A stretch of DNA of 22,953 nt from NCBI GenBank assembly GCA_045541475.1, contig JAZQJI010000049.1, positions 1-22,953 on the forward strand. Direction: 5' to 3'. Below are positions 22,640 to 22,953 of the stretch, in pieces. The notes beneath the pieces are model-generated. The model searched no databases. It saw only the letters and a list, made by a program, of their open reading frames with translations, and was not told where the DNA came from. Position numbers and translations under genes: made by a program. This DNA is from RGIG3077 sp045541475 (lineage in GTDB: Bacteria; Bacillota; Clostridia; Oscillospirales; Ruminococcaceae). Numbering within the stretch: position 1 is the first letter of the stretch; each line of letters begins with the position of its first letter.

Positions 22640-22953
22640 CCTCCCGAATGGGAGGAGTGCGTGCACGCACTGTGCAATTGCCGGCTGTTGCCGGCGAAGC
22701 AATTTCGTTGTATAAGTCAATTAAACTGTTTTTGTTGACACTCGACTATATAAGATATACAGAATAGTCCTCGCCAACGGCGAGGAGTGCGTGCACGCAC
22801 TGTGCAATCGCGGGCTGCTGCCGGCGAAGCAATTTCGTTGTATAAGTCAACTAAATTGTTTTTGTTGACACTCGACTATATAAGATATACAGAATAGTCC
22901 TCGCCAACGGCGAGGAGTGCGTGCACGCACGATGCAATTTCGTTGTATAAGTC
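22640..22953 (+). repeat. Tandem 130-bp structured repeat, running off the window
   Basis: GTGCACGCAC recurs at 22661, 22791 and 22921, an exact period of 130 bases. Units 22651-22780 and 22781-22910 differ at 6 of 130 positions by my count. Each unit has a first hairpin (CCTCCC-GAAT-GGGAGG at 22640; CCTCGCC-AAC-GGCGAGG at 22769 and 22899), the palindrome GTGCGTGCACGCAC, a GC-rich 25-base block, AATTTCGTTGTATAAGTC, a GTCAAY/GTTGAC pair around a 12-base loop, and an AT-rich tail ending GATATACAGAATAGT. The third unit lacks the 25-base block. The gene-free stretch 22609-22953 contains nothing else that I recognise. Confidence 0.9.

Noticed and set aside
22731..22764. Promoter in each repeat unit (TTGACA followed by TATA-rich sequence)
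   Set aside because: TTGACA is half of the conserved GTCAAY/GTTGAC stem, and no good -10 lies at 16-18 bases; the copy at 6294 has TTGATG instead.
22640..22953. CRISPR array
   Set aside because: The 130-bp units are nearly identical along their whole length, with no unique spacers and no cas genes.

Overview
The window looks like a chromosome segment of a low-to-mid GC Gram-positive anaerobe, most likely a gut or rumen Clostridia of the Ruminococcaceae/Oscillospiraceae type (an inference from protein style; no rRNA or tRNA is present). The signs are AGGAGG-type ribosome binding sites, many lipobox signal peptides and no outer-membrane proteins, Thr/Ser-rich linkers on lipoproteins, a GH94 cellobiose phosphorylase, and two c-di-GMP proteins. 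No phage, insertion-sequence transposase, CRISPR or plasmid gene was seen.

Layout. 1-3407: a partial membrane protein on the minus strand, divergent from a MIF-type tautomerase gene, an SGNH hydrolase lipoprotein and two small lipoproteins (the second of DUF4358 type). 3474-6188: an XRE regulator with a desulfoferrodoxin-like C-terminus, divergent from a LacI-like sensor fused to a GGDEF cyclase. 6189-6750: a gene-free stretch with a dispersed structured repeat and an array of palindromes. 6751-7431: an unrecognised membrane-anchored protein. 7599-11639 (minus): an apparent operon of a PAS-GGDEF-EAL phosphodiesterase, a TrhA/hemolysin III membrane protein and 6-phosphofructokinase. 11949-14927: a two-component system with a GH25 lysozyme lipoprotein. 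15070-18666: a CNNM/CorC-type transporter, a transglutaminase-like lipoprotein and an aldose 1-epimerase-like protein. 18853-22608: cellobiose phosphorylase and an FKBP/trigger-factor-like foldase lipoprotein. 22640-22953: a tandem array with a 130-bp period that runs off the edge and is related to the repeat at 6294.

How the genes work together (inference). The metabolic theme is cellobiose and hexose use: phosphorolysis of cellobiose, anomer interconversion and phosphofructokinase. The signalling theme is c-di-GMP: one predicted cyclase with a sugar-binding-type sensor and one predicted phosphodiesterase, the latter in the phosphofructokinase operon. The surface theme is a set of lipoproteins for ester hydrolysis, wall lysis, foldase activity and unknown roles. 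Several promoters are close to consensus, and two divergent regions and the cellobiose phosphorylase promoter carry candidate operators. The least explained material is non-coding: the hairpin array at 6411-6609 and the 130-bp repeat family, whose stems vary between copies while keeping their pairing.
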